From the NCBI GenBank assembly GCA_019916065.1, contig CM034236.1, positions 19,150,805-19,214,804 on the forward strand: a stretch of 64,000 nucleotides of DNA, in the 5' to 3' direction. Position numbers and translations under genes: made by a program. The DNA is from Vitellaria paradoxa. Taxonomy: Eukaryota > Streptophyta > Magnoliopsida > Ericales > Sapotaceae. Numbering within the stretch: position 1 is the stretch's first letter; the number at the start of each line of letters is the position of its first letter. Below, piece by piece: positions 48,572 through 62,668 of the stretch. Under the pieces are notes generated by a model, which did no database searches, was not told the DNA's origin, and worked only from the letters and a program-made list of their open reading frames with translations.

Positions 48572-49560
48572 GACTAAATTAATATGTGGTCGATGAAGAG
48601 ATATTTTTAGCGACCAATTGGTTGCCAAATGCTTAGAATTTAGCCACCAAACTTATTTGGCCGCTAAAAATGAATGTTAAAAATTATGAAAATATTGTGC
48701 GACCAAACGTTTTGATAGCCAAAAGCCATTGTTGGTGCCAAATGATGGAGGGAAATATTTTAGAACTCTTTAGCGACTAAATTAATATTTGGTCGGTAAA
48801 TGTTAACTTTTAGCAACCAATTGGTCGCCAAATGCCTATAATTTAGCAACCAAATAATACCAAACTTATTTGGTCACTAAAAACAAATGTCAAAAATTAT
48901 AAAAATATTTCGCGACCAAATGTTTTGGTAGCCAAAGGTCATTGTTGGTGCCAAAGGATGGGGGGAAATATTTTAGAACTCTTTAGTGACTAAATTAATA
49001 TTTAGTTGGTAAAGGTTAACTTTTAGCGACCAATTGGTCGCCAAATGCCTATAATTTAGTGACCGAACTTATTTGGTCGCTAAAAATAAATGTCAAAAAT
49101 TATAAATATGCTCCGTGACCAAATGTTCTGGTAGCCAAAAGCCATTGTTGGCGCCAAAGGAAGGAGTGAAATATTTTAGAGCTCTTTAACGACTAAATTA
49201 ATATTTGGTCGGTAAATGTTAACTTTTAGCGACCAATTGGTCACCAAATACCTGGAATTTAGCAACCAAACTTATTTGGTCGCTAAAAATAAATGTAAAA
49301 AATTATGAAAATATTCTGCGACCAAATGTTTTGGTAGCCAAAAGCCATTGTTGGCGCCAAAGGATGGAGGGAAATATTTTAGAACTCTTTAGCGACTAAA
49401 TTAATATTTGATTGGTAAAGGCTAACTTTTAGCAATTAATTGGTCGCCAAATGCCTGGATTTAGTGACCAATTTATATTTGGTTGCTAAAAATAAATTAT
49501 TAGCGACCAAATGATATTTAGTCGGTAAAAACTAATATTTAGTGACCAAATTTAGTTTTG
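48572..49560. repeat. Tandem array of about 203-bp units in the CACTA element
   Basis: Units beginning GACTAAATTAATAT start at 48572, 48775, 48988, 49191 and 49394. The third interval is 213 bp because of a short insertion. Each unit holds one CGACCAATTGG core and a GCCAAATG block. Confidence 0.9.
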
Positions 49561-50263
49561 GTTGTGAAAAATGGTCACTAAAAATGCTTTTTCTTGTAGT
49601 GGTTGTTGGGCGCCCAACTATTACTCACCTTGGGCGCCCACAGCTTGGTCCGAGTTACAAGTTTCATGCTCTATTTTTTGGTTTCTTGGTTTTTCACTTT
49701 TAAGACCTCAAATTGACCAAGTTAAGGTTGATATACTTAAAATTTCTTGTTTCTAACATCACCACAAGTCTCTTAGGCATCTAAAGAAACCAACAATTTG
49801 AGTTTTCATCAACTTTGGGTCAAGTTATGGTTCAAAACACCATTTTCACTCTCTCAACCTATACATACATATATATGTGTATATAACTTCTATTTTCTTC
49901 CATAGATGAAGACAACATTTGAAAAAGGTTTTCTAATGGTGTTCTACTCCTTGTTACACATCACAAATATAAGAAAGAAGCATTAAATCACTACCTCAAG
50001 TTGAAAGAAGAAGGATCAACAAGGAGATGTCTTCTGGTCCCAAGTTTTCAAACTTTGATGAGTTCTATCTCTTTATTCCTTGATCCAAACTACAAATGGA
50101 TCACATAGAAAGATTCCTTGAGGGCCTAATTACACTTTTACAAGATGAATTTGATTTCCATATAAGCTAGAAGAACTTACCCTTAAATTTTCTACCCGAT
50201 TCCTTTTCTTCTTCTTCCTTGTTCTCTTTTCTTCTCTTTACCCAGTTCTTCCTCTCCCTATAA

Positions 50264-50300
<37 letters not shown>

Positions 50301-50701
50301 CATCATACATACAAATATATATATATTTAACCAATATTTTAATCCTCAACAGTAGAATTTAGACTTCCCCCACTCCCCCTAGCTAAATATAGACTTCTAG
50401 GTGTAAGGCTCGGCTGAAAAATTTAGAGAAACCTATACTTGTCAAATCTACTGTACTTTGGGTGCCTAAGCCCTTCTTAGGTGTGCGCCCAAGATCTTGG
50501 GTACCCATGTCTTGTGCGCCTAAGGTCCCTTCCCCTTGCATTTGGCTAAAATGCCAACTATGAGGTATTTGACTTATTTCCTTCAAAGTTCCCAACTCTA
50601 AAGTACCATTAATGATCTATACTACTAAATTAACATGACATTACATCCAAAATGTACCAAAACCATAAATTCATGTTAGTACAAAAGTACGGGGTATTAC
50701 A

Positions 50702-51035
50702 GTTAATTAGCTAATAGACAGTAAATTTTTTGCTAACTGCGGAATAAGTAAAACATCATGTAAAGGAAGAACAAAAGATTTAGAACTAATGCATGTATCA
50801 CCAACCATTTTAATAGCAAAAGAAATTCAATCTTCGATTTGAATGAAATCTGTACCAAGAAAAGTTCTTAAATTTTTTAACATACTTCTATTACCTGTTG
50901 TGTGGTTTGAAGCACCTGTGTCTATGATCCATTTAGTGTCACAACCCTATGTGTCAAGAGTGAGAGCTACTAATGCTCGTAGAATCTTGTCTTTCTTGAC
51001 AGATTATTTTGGTATGTACCAACAAATTTTTGCAA
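50702..51035 (-). pseudogene. Copia element F: protease region
   Basis: Minus strand encodes TKWIIDTGASNHTTGNRS, the aspartic protease motif of Ty1/copia elements, then LKNLRTFLG and further protease sequence. A stop and frame changes are present. It continues at 45293 on the far side of the solo LTR and, to the right, into a zinc knuckle split by the hAT element. Confidence 0.75.
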
Positions 51036-51043
51036 CATGCTAG

Positions 51044-51659
51044 TAGGGATGTCAAATATACCCGTACTCGGTGGGTACCCGTTTCACCCGTCCCGTTCGG
51101 GGAGGGTATGGGGATGTTAATAGCAGGGACGGGGACGGGTATGGAGATTTGAAATGTTACCCGCACGGGTATGGGGACGGAGACGGGTAGGATAGTCCCC
51201 AACCCGCCCCGTACCCGTTTAAATATTTTTTTGTTAATTTTGTTGGCGTGGTGACTCCTTTAGAAGTCCCACATCGGTTTCTCACAAAGAAGTGAAGGTC
51301 TTGTGAGATTATAAATAAAGACCACTTTATCTTTGGTTAAGTGCATCAGTCAAAGTCAAATATTATATATATATTTTTAATTTTTATTTAATATATATAT
51401 GTAATATATTTTTTTATTTAATATATATAATATTTATAATAATTTTAAATATTTATTTTATACATATAATATATAATTTGTAATAATTAATATACTTGGC
51501 GGGTAAACGGGGATAGGGACGGGGAATTCATTATTTTGTGGGGACGGGTATGGGGAAATTTTTTTTTCCCGAAACGGGGATGGGGACGGGGACGGGTAAG
51601 GGTATTGCTAAACGGGGACGGGGACGGGGAAGGCCATACCCGCCCCATTGACATCCCTA
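51044..51659. mobile_element. Non-autonomous hAT element, 616 bp
   Basis: Terminal inverted repeats TAGGGATGTCAA and TTGACATCCCTA, and 8-bp flanks CATGCTAG (51036-51043) and CATGCTGG (51660-51667) that differ at one base, the hAT target length. The interior has GC-rich arms of ACGGGG/CCCCGT words around an AT-rich centre. There is no transposase. Confidence 0.9.
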
Positions 51660-51667
51660 CATGCTGG

Positions 51668-52611
51668 GGTGTGTTACAATATTGACACTGCTTATCTCGG
51701 TACATTTCCCACTCAGCTTAAGTTATACGCCATTGACAAGGTGGAGTTGGATGACAAGGAGATCCATTATGGTTGTTCTCTCAGTAACCAGGCGAGTTTG
51801 TGTGCTCCTGATACTGCTGCTTGCTATGATTTAGGGTAACAAGGTTGTTGATGTTGTGATTGTGGGTCTAGAAACCTCGCCCACTGGAAGTAAACTAGTT
51901 GTGCGATCCTCAACTAATAAGGGCTTGAGATGAAAAGCGTTGTTTTTTATCGAAAAGGCTAATTATGGTATAAGTGTGTTGTTGCCAAACCAAGTCTGGT
52001 GCTGCTTATATTCTTGAAATGAAAACATAAGTTCTGAGTAGCTCAGAGTTGGGGGCTTAAGCATAGTTGTGTTGGAGGACTCATACTTAGGTCCAAGGCT
52101 AGTGAGAAAAGAAAAAACTTTCTCTTTGTCTGATATAGAACTTCTAAGAGAAGCTAAACAATCACAAGTCCCTTTAAACTGGAAAAAATGATTTCCAATG
52201 GTTATGTCGTCATGCTTTGTGAGAGAAGCCATCTCTTGATGAAGCGTAAATTCACGCTCTTGAGGAACTTGAACATACGCATTTTGGAGCATTTCCCACA
52301 CTTTTTGTGCAATATCCAAACCAATGACTAAACTAAGAGCTTCTTTTGTAAGTGTTTCAATGAGATAGCTACAGAGAAGATATTAGTGTTACACCATTTG
52401 ACGTAGTCATCTGTAAGTTTTTTTTTTTTTTTTTTTTTGGGTTGAATCTTCTAAAGTTAGAGTGATGATCGATTTCATCGATGAGATGATCCACAAGTTC
52501 TTAGCTCTCCACAAGTGCAAGGGCTTGCTTGTGCCATAGGTTATAGTTATCGTGTTTAATCTTAAGTGTGATGAAATTGCTGACATTAAGAGAGAGAATT
52601 GCCATAGCCAT
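51668..52611 (-). pseudogene. Copia element F: gag
   Basis: From the ATG at 52611 (MAMAILSLNVSNF) leftwards: a NYNLWHKQALALVES stretch, then after frame breaks the frame at 52319-51963 with AQKVWEMLQNAYVQVPQERE, FFQFKGTCDCLASL, DKEKVFSFLTSLGPKYE and PPTLSYSELM, the copia gag (UBN2-type) pattern. Further left a CQYCNTPQH stretch is the first half of the CCHC knuckle, whose second half lies beyond the hAT insertion. Several frameshifts and a T-run expansion near 52417 break it. Confidence 0.8.
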
Positions 52612-52642
52612 GAGAGAATGAGGGTGTATTTCACTCACAAAA

Positions 52643-52654
52643 GGCTCTGAACCA
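52643..52654 (-). other. Copia element F primer binding site
   Basis: Minus strand TGGTTCAGAGCC, close to the tRNA-Met primer site TGGTATCAGAGC of Ty1/copia elements. Confidence 0.65.
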
Positions 52655-53210
52655 AGAAAAAAAATCATTGAAGAAGGAAGAGAAAGAGATTGATTTTTTT
52701 TTTCCTACTCAATTCTAATAATTGTGAATACATGTGCTGATATATATAATAAAATAATACAAGAAAATAAGCCTAGAAACTAGCTAGGTAAGATTACATC
52801 ACTAGAGAATCAATGGTTGACCACACATGATTAGGATGATTTGCTGCCGATTTGTTGCTTATTTGATTTGAATTCTTGAAAGCTTCCATATCACTATCTT
52901 GGAGAATACATATCAGTATTTTGGAGAATAATTTTGGTTAGGAAAGTCTTGCTCAAATCTATCTTATCACCTAAAACATATCCGCGAACTTGTGCTTGAT
53001 AGTGAAGATATTTTCCCTTATCACTCCGTATCACAACAACCTTATCACGCCCAACATGTGCCCTCAATAGTTAGAATATTCACTTTATCACTTCGTATCG
53101 TAACAACCTTATCGTTCCATGCAAGATCCTCACAGGAATCTTGAGAGGCAACCAATAATGCTTGTGGATAGTTGTTAATAAAGAAGACCTCAAAGCAATC
53201 ACAAGTAATC
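52655..53210 (-). other. Probable copia LTR remnant and unassigned sequence
   Basis: Given the primer site at 52643 and minus-strand gag, the 5' LTR of F should begin near 52669 (TG) and run right. Its outer end is not clear. Two related 40-bp blocks (CTTATCACTCCGTATC-like) sit near 53013 and 53087. Confidence 0.4.
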
Positions 53211-53604
53211 AAGTTTTTTTGAATGTGAGGGCTATGGTCATATTGCCCAGGAATATGCAAATAAAAAGAAGAAGTAAGTTAAAGTGATAAATGCCACTCT
53301 TAACAATTGCTCGGATTTTGATGATTTCAACTCCTCTGTATCTTCAGAAGACAATGTTAACTTCACTGTTTTTATGGTCACATGTGGTTCTATTTCATAT
53401 GCAAAGAATACTTCATTCAGTGATTTAGAGACTCTTACTTCAACTAAGGATGAAAATGGAGCTGATAGTGATATTCAGGAAGCATGTAACAAACTATTTG
53501 AAGAATGCTGTGAACTCAAAAGGACCAAAGAATTGCTAAATCAAAAAAACAAAATGCTTAAGAAGAAAAGAGATGCCTTGAAGATCAAGAACGAGGAAAA
53601 TTAA
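53211..53604 (+). pseudogene. Copia gag C-terminal fragment, opposite strand
   Basis: Plus-strand translation gives FFECEGYGHIAQEYANKKKK, a degenerate CCHC knuckle with the first and last Cys replaced, then a stop and an acidic, then Lys-rich coiled region (NKLFEECCELKRTKELLNQK). This order is usual for long copia gag proteins, so it is a piece of a second, unrelated copia element. Confidence 0.6.
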
Positions 53605-53782
53605 AAAAAAAATTAAGATAAAATATAAAAAAATTTACTAATTTGCAATAATTTAAAATCTTGAAACACTTGATCTTTCAATTTTGAGTTCAAATTTGAC
53701 AGAATTAAAAGCACTTTAGCGTAATCGAAGAATACACTTGAGAGTTGTTAGCTTGAAAATAGGTAAATTTGAGAGAGAATTA

Positions 53783-53966
53783 GAGAAAATTTGTGATTTT
53801 AGGTTGAATATATGAGAGTAATTTATAATGGATGATTAGGAGGATTTGTAATTTTTTGGGACTTTTTTGTAATTGAAAATATATTTTTTTATTAGGGGGA
53901 TTTGTAATTTTGTAGGGGCCATTATAAATTACTCTCATATATTCAACCCAAAATCACAAATTTCTC
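53783..53966. repeat. Foldback MITE, 184 bp
   Basis: Arms 53783-53831 and 53919-53966 are inverted complements with very few differences (sharing ATTTGTGATTTT and ATATATGAGAGTAATTTAT). The central 87 bases hold a short direct repeat of GGATTTGTAATTTT. Class and target duplication could not be fixed. Confidence 0.85.
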
Positions 53967-56565
53967 GGGGGAAAAAAAAAAAAAAAAAAAAACTGGCAGC
54001 CTCAAGGACTACCTAGAAAAAAAATGGGAGAAGAGGAAGCCAACGACTACCCAGAGAAGGGGGGAAAGATAGAAAGGCAAATGGCAGGCTGGAGGGAAAG
54101 ATAGAAAGGCAAGTGGCAGGCTGGCAGCCAACAACTACCTGGGAGGAGAAGAGAAAAAAAAAAAAAGGAAAACGAGTCAGAAAGGCAGCGAGTATTGGGG
54201 CTGGTCGACTGGCACTGGGTGGGCTGAATCATAGATGACCAAAGCCCTCGTCCGAGTAGGGGGGATAGGTGGGCTGAATCAAGTCAAGGCAGGTTGAATT
54301 CAGAGGCAGATCGATTTATTTTTTAAGTTGCTAGTATAAATATATAATTGTATATATGCACACAATGAAAGTGATTCATGGTTTCCAAGTGAGGCGCGAA
54401 GTGGGTAAATTATAGCCTTGCCCCTCAATAAAGTGTCAGAGCTGGCCATTAATTTGACGGATCAATGCTGTACGGAGCTCGACAAATAGGTAAGATTCTA
54501 ACAAATTAAATATTCATATTCTTAATTATTATTATTATTATTATTATTATTATTTAAATCCTAAGTTTTAAAAGTGCGATCCAAAGGAGAGAAAAAAAAA
54601 AAAAAAACTCAGAAACAAAATGTAATTTATCCTAAAAGGAAATTCAATGCTCCATATTACAAATAAGTTTTGCTGCGAAAATAAAGAATATTAAATAGAA
54701 AATATTATATACAAAAGAAATTTAAGGAAAAATGGAATACGAAGAATCAAGCGATAAATTCTAATTATATTCTACATCATTAGTAGAATTTGGATTCTTC
54801 TATTTTCTCTATAAAAATACTGAACTGTCACCTTGTATAGTCAACAGTGACAATTTGATGGACTTACTATGGCAAGAGGCTGAAGTGGAAAAATTCATTG
54901 AAGGGCTACAATTAGTCAATTAATGATTAAAATATAATTGCATCAAATTTAATAGTCATAGTTTAATGTAATAAAATTAAATTCAAAATAATAATAAAAG
55001 TTAAATAAAATTTGATTGGAATACAATTAATGAAAAATATGAAAAGACATGTCATATTAAAATACAATTGTATCTTGACTGTTGATTAACTCACAAAATT
55101 TGATTAATTCACTGCAGCTGCTACAGTGAATTTTCCCACTGTAGCTTCTTGGAATCCAAAGATAACTCACGAGACCCATTACCGGTGACACAGGTGTTTA
55201 GTCTGCCATAAATAGCATTTGACCTATTTTAATGGCAATTTTGAAATTAATTATAGGATAAGTTATTACACATTCACTACATTTGATATTTTCCACATCT
55301 GCCTTCATTTTCTGGAAGTCTTTTATATTTCCTAGGGTACTGTTAAAAAAAAGTGTTTATAGTCAACAATCTTGGTTTTAAATGATGCTGGGAAGGAGTA
55401 AATATTTATTACCTATACTTGGAGGGATTTTTCAAGTTGTCATATAAATCTATGCTGTTGAATGAAAAGGAAAACTAAAGAGAATGATTTTTGGGGGGTT
55501 AAATCAGCATTTGGCTTGTTTAGAGAAGAGTGTTTTTTTTTTTTTTTTTCTTGGGTATTCTTTATTTTAGGAAAATTGTCTGTGAGTACTTATCACTAAA
55601 AATGAAAAAAAGAAAAAAAAAATGTATTCCTTGAGTGACTAGTCGTTATTATTTACTTATTATTTTTGAGAGGTCGATATTTACTGATTATTATATTTCT
55701 TATAGTTTTTTTTTTCGGGGTCAAAAGAGAGAATATAACTGCAAGAGATTTGTTAAAGAAAATTATACTTGGAAACTTTGAAAATCAAGATGGCAGAAAG
55801 GAGTATAATAATGGGAGAGAAAATAAATGAATAAATATTGATGTGTTTTTACAAGAAAGTGTATAACCATATATATAGGTTAAAATAACCTAAGAAAGGA
55901 AAATAGAACACTTTATAATATTCTCATTATATATAGGAAAAAAATATATTATAATATTGGTAAATGATTTGTATAATAATATAATATATTCTAACACAAG
56001 AAATAAATTCTAAATATATTGTTGAATTGCTTACCCATATATATATATATATATATATATGCATATATGTAAATAATTATTTATCATTAATGCACTTAAC
56101 CTTCGCCATTTCCATGGATAGATACACACATGTAACTGGTCCATAACCCTCCCGCCATTGTTTGCTGCAGAATAAAAAGTAAATTAAATTAAGTCAAATA
56201 AAAAATTAAATATTTAAAGAAAACATTTATTTGCAGCGATCATAAGAATAAATAATATATTTCAAATATACCATATGTAACAATATTCATATGCTGTGCT
56301 TTGCTTATTTTTATCCCAAGCATTTAAATGCCAAACTATACATGGTAATTTCACTTACACACCTCTGAATTTACCCGAAATCTCACTTTAAGATTTTTGT
56401 TTTTAATTAATCGCATTGTGATCCTTTACTTAACTATTTTGCCACTGCAGCCCCATATTAAAATTATCTAAAATTTCAGACCTCTTGATTGTTAAAAAAG
56501 AAAAAAATTCAAGGCCTGCAATGAAATTTAAAAAAAATTCAGGAATAGAAAGTCAAATTTACCAA
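53967..56565. other. Intergenic sequence upstream of the pectinesterase
   Basis: AT-rich, with A runs, a TTA microsatellite (54524-54555), a T run near 55530 and a TA run near 56040-56060. No gene was seen. The pectinesterase promoter must lie in its right part. Confidence 0.6.
54062..54125. repeat. 32-bp tandem duplication
   Basis: Two units starting GGGAAAGATAGAAAGGCAA at 54062 and 54094, one base different. Confidence 0.9.
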
Positions 56566-56622
56566 TGTATATATATATGTATGTATGTATGTACGTATGT
56601 ATATATATGTGTATATATATTG
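56566..56622. repeat. TA/TATG microsatellite upstream of the pectinesterase
   Basis: Alternating TA and GTAT units about 95 bp before the presumed start codon. Confidence 0.85.
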
Positions 56623-56716
56623 GTTGCTCAGTTTTGGAGTAATTGTTTCTAGCCATAGGCCATTGTATTGCAAGAAGATAGTTGCATTGTGGAGTAGTAC
56701 TTCTTGTAAAACTAAC

Positions 56717-59700
56717 ATGTTGGAGCTTGGTTGGTATGTTTGTACGTACCTTGCTCTCTTCCTGGGCTTTGGATCGGGAAATGGCCGCGGAAGACAACTG
56801 AATAATCAAAGATCAGTGGGCCCATATTACCCAACTATCACCGTTGATCAGTTGGGACATGGAAATTTCTCAACCATTCAATCTGCTATTGATTCCATTC
56901 CTTCATACAATAACCACTGGATTTGTGTTCATGTCAAGGCTGGCGAGTACAGGTATTTTCTATGCTTTAGTCTTTGACCTAATGAAACGGCCTTATTAAG
57001 ATGGAGTGGTGTGCTTCAATAATAGAATTTTTTTAGTTTCAAAAAAAAAAAAAAGAATTTTTTTATAGTCAATAAGAATGTTGTGACTTTTTTTTTCATG
57101 GTTTAAAAATTGGTTCTTATGGTTGCGTAACAATTTTGGGACCTTTTTGTTATAGTTAAATTTTCATAATTTTTGTTATACCTCTGTTTTACCTATTTTT
57201 TTCCGTTATCGTTGTATTGGCATTATTGTTTTTTAAAACCAAGCTTTCTGGTGCTTTAATCACTTTGTATTTGATTAGTAAAAATAAGAGTAGAATGAGT
57301 GTTAACATTCCATTTTGTTATTTAATTATAAATTGTTAATGGAGAGAACTGTATAATAGTAAAAAAGAAACCTTTGTTACAAGGTAAAAATTTTGAGAGT
57401 AAAAGGTTAAAGGGTAATTATTATACCAGTGATAGTTAATAGGGGTAACAAGTTTATTATTCTTATATTTAGAATTAACAGAATAAATATTATATAATAA
57501 TAATTATATTATATTTGGAAGGTTAAAAATTTTAAAGGAATAAAAGTTAATTGTATTTGAAATGAGAGTTAATTAACAAAAAGGTAAAAGTTAATATTTA
57601 ATTTTCATAGACTATTGTAATAAAATAAGTCATCATAATAATTTTTTTTGATAATAATTATTTTTAATAGAATATGTATTATTAAAATATATAAATTTAA
57701 ATAAAAATATTGATTATAAAAATAATTTTATCATAAATTAATATTTTAGTAGTTATTAATTTTAATACTAAATTATAATTGTTGAAAACTATTTTTATAC
57801 CAACAAAATAATTTCATAAAATTATAATTTTAGTTTTTTTAAATAAATTAGTAATTTTAATAGCATAAATTAATACATTACATAATCTAGTAAATTATTA
57901 TTTAAGAAATAAAATTTTTATTTAATAAAATATTTTAATATATAAATCATTTTCATAAGTAATTAGTATTTATTAAAAATTGTTTTGATTTGAGAAAATA
58001 AATAATTTAGTATAAATTAATATTTAACAATATTAATTTAATAAAATAAAATAAAATAAATCATCTTAATAACATATTATTATTCATAAAATATTATTTT
58101 GATAATATAATTTAATAATTAATTAATTTTTTTATTAGAAAAATGATATAGAATTTCATAATGGTGCAAAAGAAGTTTTACGGGATAATAAGGTAAGAGT
58201 AAAATTTTCTATTATTCCTTATTATTCACCTCTCTCTCTAAATAATAAGTTACCTTCATATAGGATAATCGTTACTTTCAGAATAATTGTTACTCTATTT
58301 TTCAAACTAATATAATAAAAGACAAAAATTACTCTAGTAAAATATATTATTTGTTATCCCAAAACAAACTTACCCTAAGAGTAAAAACTATATATTCTAC
58401 CTCAAAATAATGAGATTGACTTATTCTCCCAAGAGTAAAAATGAGGCTTAGTGGAACTTTTACAAAATTACCTTTGCTTTTATTTTTTGCTAGAATGATT
58501 GTTTTTCTGTACAAGGGTAATATTGGTGTTGATTCATTTTCTCATTTTATTCTATCGTTTATTTCACCCTATCAAATATACAATATTCTCAGCCTTAAAC
58601 TCATTCTTCACACGCACCAAACGCTACTTAATTGTCTCATTCTAATACCCACTTTGTTTCTATCATCAAACCCGTCTCCCAATTAGCTCATTCCCGTTAA
58701 CAATCAAATGAAAATGAAAGAGTTCAACAATAATGAAACGTTATTTTGAATTAGCTTTATAATAAAAAATACTGGTAATAAAGAGCATTTGCCATTAAGC
58801 GGCAATGTAGGTTATGTTTGGCAGCCAATATTTTAACAAAAAAGTATCAAATTTTACTCATTAGGTGTTTGGCAAAACATCAAAATTTATCAATTTTTTT
58901 GTTTTGCTATAGTAACTTCTTAACTCAAAAGTTACCAAAAAATTACTAAAAATTGTTAAAAGTTATTAAAAATTACTTAAAACTATTAAAAATTGTAAAA
59001 TGTTACGAAAAATTTTACCAAACACTCAAAAGTTGTAAAAAATTACTAAAAATTATAAATTATTTCACTAAACACATAAAAAATTGTAACTAGTAACTTT
59101 CGATAAAAAAATATAAAAAATTACTAAAAATTATGCCTTTAAATACCTAGTAGTATCTAAAAGAACATATATATATATATATATATATATTTGGAGGTTT
59201 TAAGTTGAGTGTGCGTTTGTGCTTTGTGTATGCAGAGAAAAGGTTCATATCCCTTATGATAAGCAATTTATATACCTTCGAGGTGAAGGGAGAAGAAGAA
59301 CCTTTATTGTTTGGGGGGGTGAGCATGATTCAGTTGAAGACGCTACTTTTATCACTCAAGCCGATAACTTCGTCGCCAAAAGCATATCCTTCAATGTTGG
59401 AGAAGCTCAAACTTCATGACTTATACGCTTACATATATACATTTATACACGTGCACAATTGCCATTTCATACAACAAAAAATAATCCAAACAATATATGC
59501 ATGTTTAATTATGTTACATTTTTTACTCCAAATACCCTTGAACATGACAGGTGTAAATTAATTTCCAAAAATGTTAGTGCATTTGTGTTTGGACACAACA
59601 CACACAACCGCCAAAAATGCTCATATTTCTTAGCGTAAAGCTAAAATGCATATTTAGAATTTGTTTATTGCTTGATAGGAGTGAGTTTATCTTTATAATT

Positions 59701-60546
59701 ATTTATTTGACTTTTTGTATCTCCTTATGCAACGGTTAGATGACTTTCCTGAATTGCTCGGTAGGAATACATAGCAAGATATATATATAAAAAGAATTTG
59801 TTTTAATCCTATTCATTTTCAAGATTATTTTTATGATATTTTTCTTTGAATGGTAGTTCTATGATATATACAAAATAAAATTCCAAATTTACAAGAATGA
59901 ACAAAGATCTTACCTTTGCATCGTGTTTTCTGAAATCCTTGATTAGTTAAAAATAAATTTATAACAATCTCACAATTAGTCTGTTTCTAATAGTATTTAT
60001 AAATGATAGATTTTAAACTCAAGACTTCTATTTATTCCTACAAAAAATAAGAAGCGTGTAGACTAGGTGACTAGCTATCTTTAGTGAGATTAAGATTTGG
60101 ATGGTTTATTCGTATTACAAATAGGATTAGTGCTATTAATTCTTAATTGTTAAATTAACAACCATAATGTCCTTCATAGAAATTGATATTTAGGACATAT
60201 CTTCCACTCTTTGTGTTTTACTTGTACATTAAAACATGTACATTTGATGTGCATAAATAATTATATATATATGTATATGTTTGAATTAATTGACAACGTG
60301 ATTGTAATTTTGATATTTTTAATGAATGTTAAACAGAATTCTTACAACAATCCCTTCTCGAACTCCAACCCCATAAGACCTGCGGTGGCAGCCATGGTGT
60401 CCGGTAACAATTCAGCATTCTATCGGTGTGGTTTCTTTGGGTTCCAAGATACTTTGTGGGATGATCAAGGACTGCACTACTTCAAGCTCTGCACCATCCA
60501 AGGGGCTATTGATTTCATTTTTGGTGCTGGTCAGTCTATTTACGAG
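56717..60546 (+). CDS. Pectinesterase (CE8), N-terminal part, three exons
   Basis: Exons 56717-56952, 59236-59395 and 60337-60546 join in phase with GT..AG introns (202 codons). Pectinesterases remove methyl esters from cell-wall homogalacturonan in the apoplast. Residues 1-22 ([20 protein letters not shown]) look like a signal peptide, and no inhibitor-type pro-region follows. Family motifs seen: GEYREKV (GxYxE), PAVAAMVSG (QAVAL equivalent), GFQDTLW with the catalytic Asp, and DFIFGAG with the second Asp. The C-terminal part with LGRPW is not encoded before 64000; exon 3 ends GQSIYE at a good donor (60547). So the gene either has a very long third intron continuing past the window or has lost its end. 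The ATG at 56717 was chosen for the signal peptide; an upstream in-frame region is microsatellite. Confidence 0.88.
56953..59235 (+). other. Pectinesterase intron 1
   Basis: 2.3 kb and very AT-rich. It includes repeated AAAATTACTAAAAATTGT-like phrases (58900-59130) with a GTGTTTGGCAAAACA motif at about 58867, perhaps an old small transposon, and a TA run near 59170. No coding sequence. Confidence 0.8.
59396..60336 (+). other. Pectinesterase intron 2
   Basis: AT-rich, 941 bp, donor GTTGGA and acceptor AAACAG. Nothing else recognised. Confidence 0.8.
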
Positions 60547-60710
60547 GTATGTATATACGTAGCTCTCCCCCTCAAATATCTATTTATGATTTATTTTATT
60601 AAAATGTGATTTTTTTATTTTATATTTCGTTGGCCATGTTGTTCATATTTTTTTAAAATAAAATTAATAAAAAACTTTAAATTAAAAAAATTCATATACA
60701 AGAAAAGTAA

Positions 60711-60975
60711 AATAATTTATTTTTAAACTGCCAAACAGAGCCAATTTTGCCATTAAGCTCTAGCAAGTATATTTAGTTATATCAATATTACACTGACTAA
60801 GTAAGAATTAACAGTGAGTGAGAATCAATGTAGTGAGAGTTAAATTAATTATTTTTAAAATGCCAAACAGAGCCTATTTTGCCATTAAGGTATAGCAAAT
60901 ATATTTAGTCATATCAATATTACACTGACTAAGTAAGAGTTAACAGCGAGTGAGGATCAATGTCGTGAGAGTTAA
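60711..60975. repeat. 132-bp tandem duplication
   Basis: Two diverged units share GCCAAACAGAGCC (at 60730 and 60862) and ATATCAATATTACACTGAC. They lie just after the last visible pectinesterase exon. Confidence 0.9.
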
Positions 60976-61031
60976 CTATGAGTGAGGATTAATGTTTATG
61001 CTAGGATTATTAAAATTGTAGCCTAAGTACT

Positions 61032-62668
<1,637 letters not shown>

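Larger units (their letters stand above)
46889..49601. mobile_element. Non-autonomous CACTA transposon, 2.7 kb
   Basis: Begins CACTACAA and ends TTTTTCTTGTAGTG, matching inverted CACTA termini. Both ends carry many GGTCG/CGACC subterminal motifs, including the palindromic core CGACCAATTGGTCG. No transposase frame is present. A 3-bp target duplication is not clean (TGT against GTT). Overlapping ORFs on both strands at 46909-47164 are caused by the inverted subterminal motifs. Confidence 0.8.
45294..50701 (-). repeat. Solo LTR of a long-LTR retrotransposon, with nested CACTA
   Basis: Ends TGTCACGCCCCG and CGGGGTATTACA, flanked by direct repeat GTTAA at 45289-45293 and 50702-50706. Read on the minus strand it starts TGTAATACCCCG, a start known from plant Ty3/gypsy LTRs of the Del/Tekay kind. 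Without the nested element it is about 2.7 kb. No coding or internal region exists, so it is a solo LTR left by recombination. It includes GGGCGCCC palindromes and a CT microsatellite near 50265-50299. A diverged partial copy is at 62669. Confidence 0.8.

Noticed and set aside
50167..50349. Arg/Glu-rich minus-strand ORF
   Set aside because: Translation of the CT microsatellite and nearby TTC-rich sequence.
51240..51330. Promoter-like stretch with AGTCCCACATCGG and TATAAATA inside the hAT element
   Set aside because: The motif is common in plant repeats. No coding sequence follows, so I do not call a gene.
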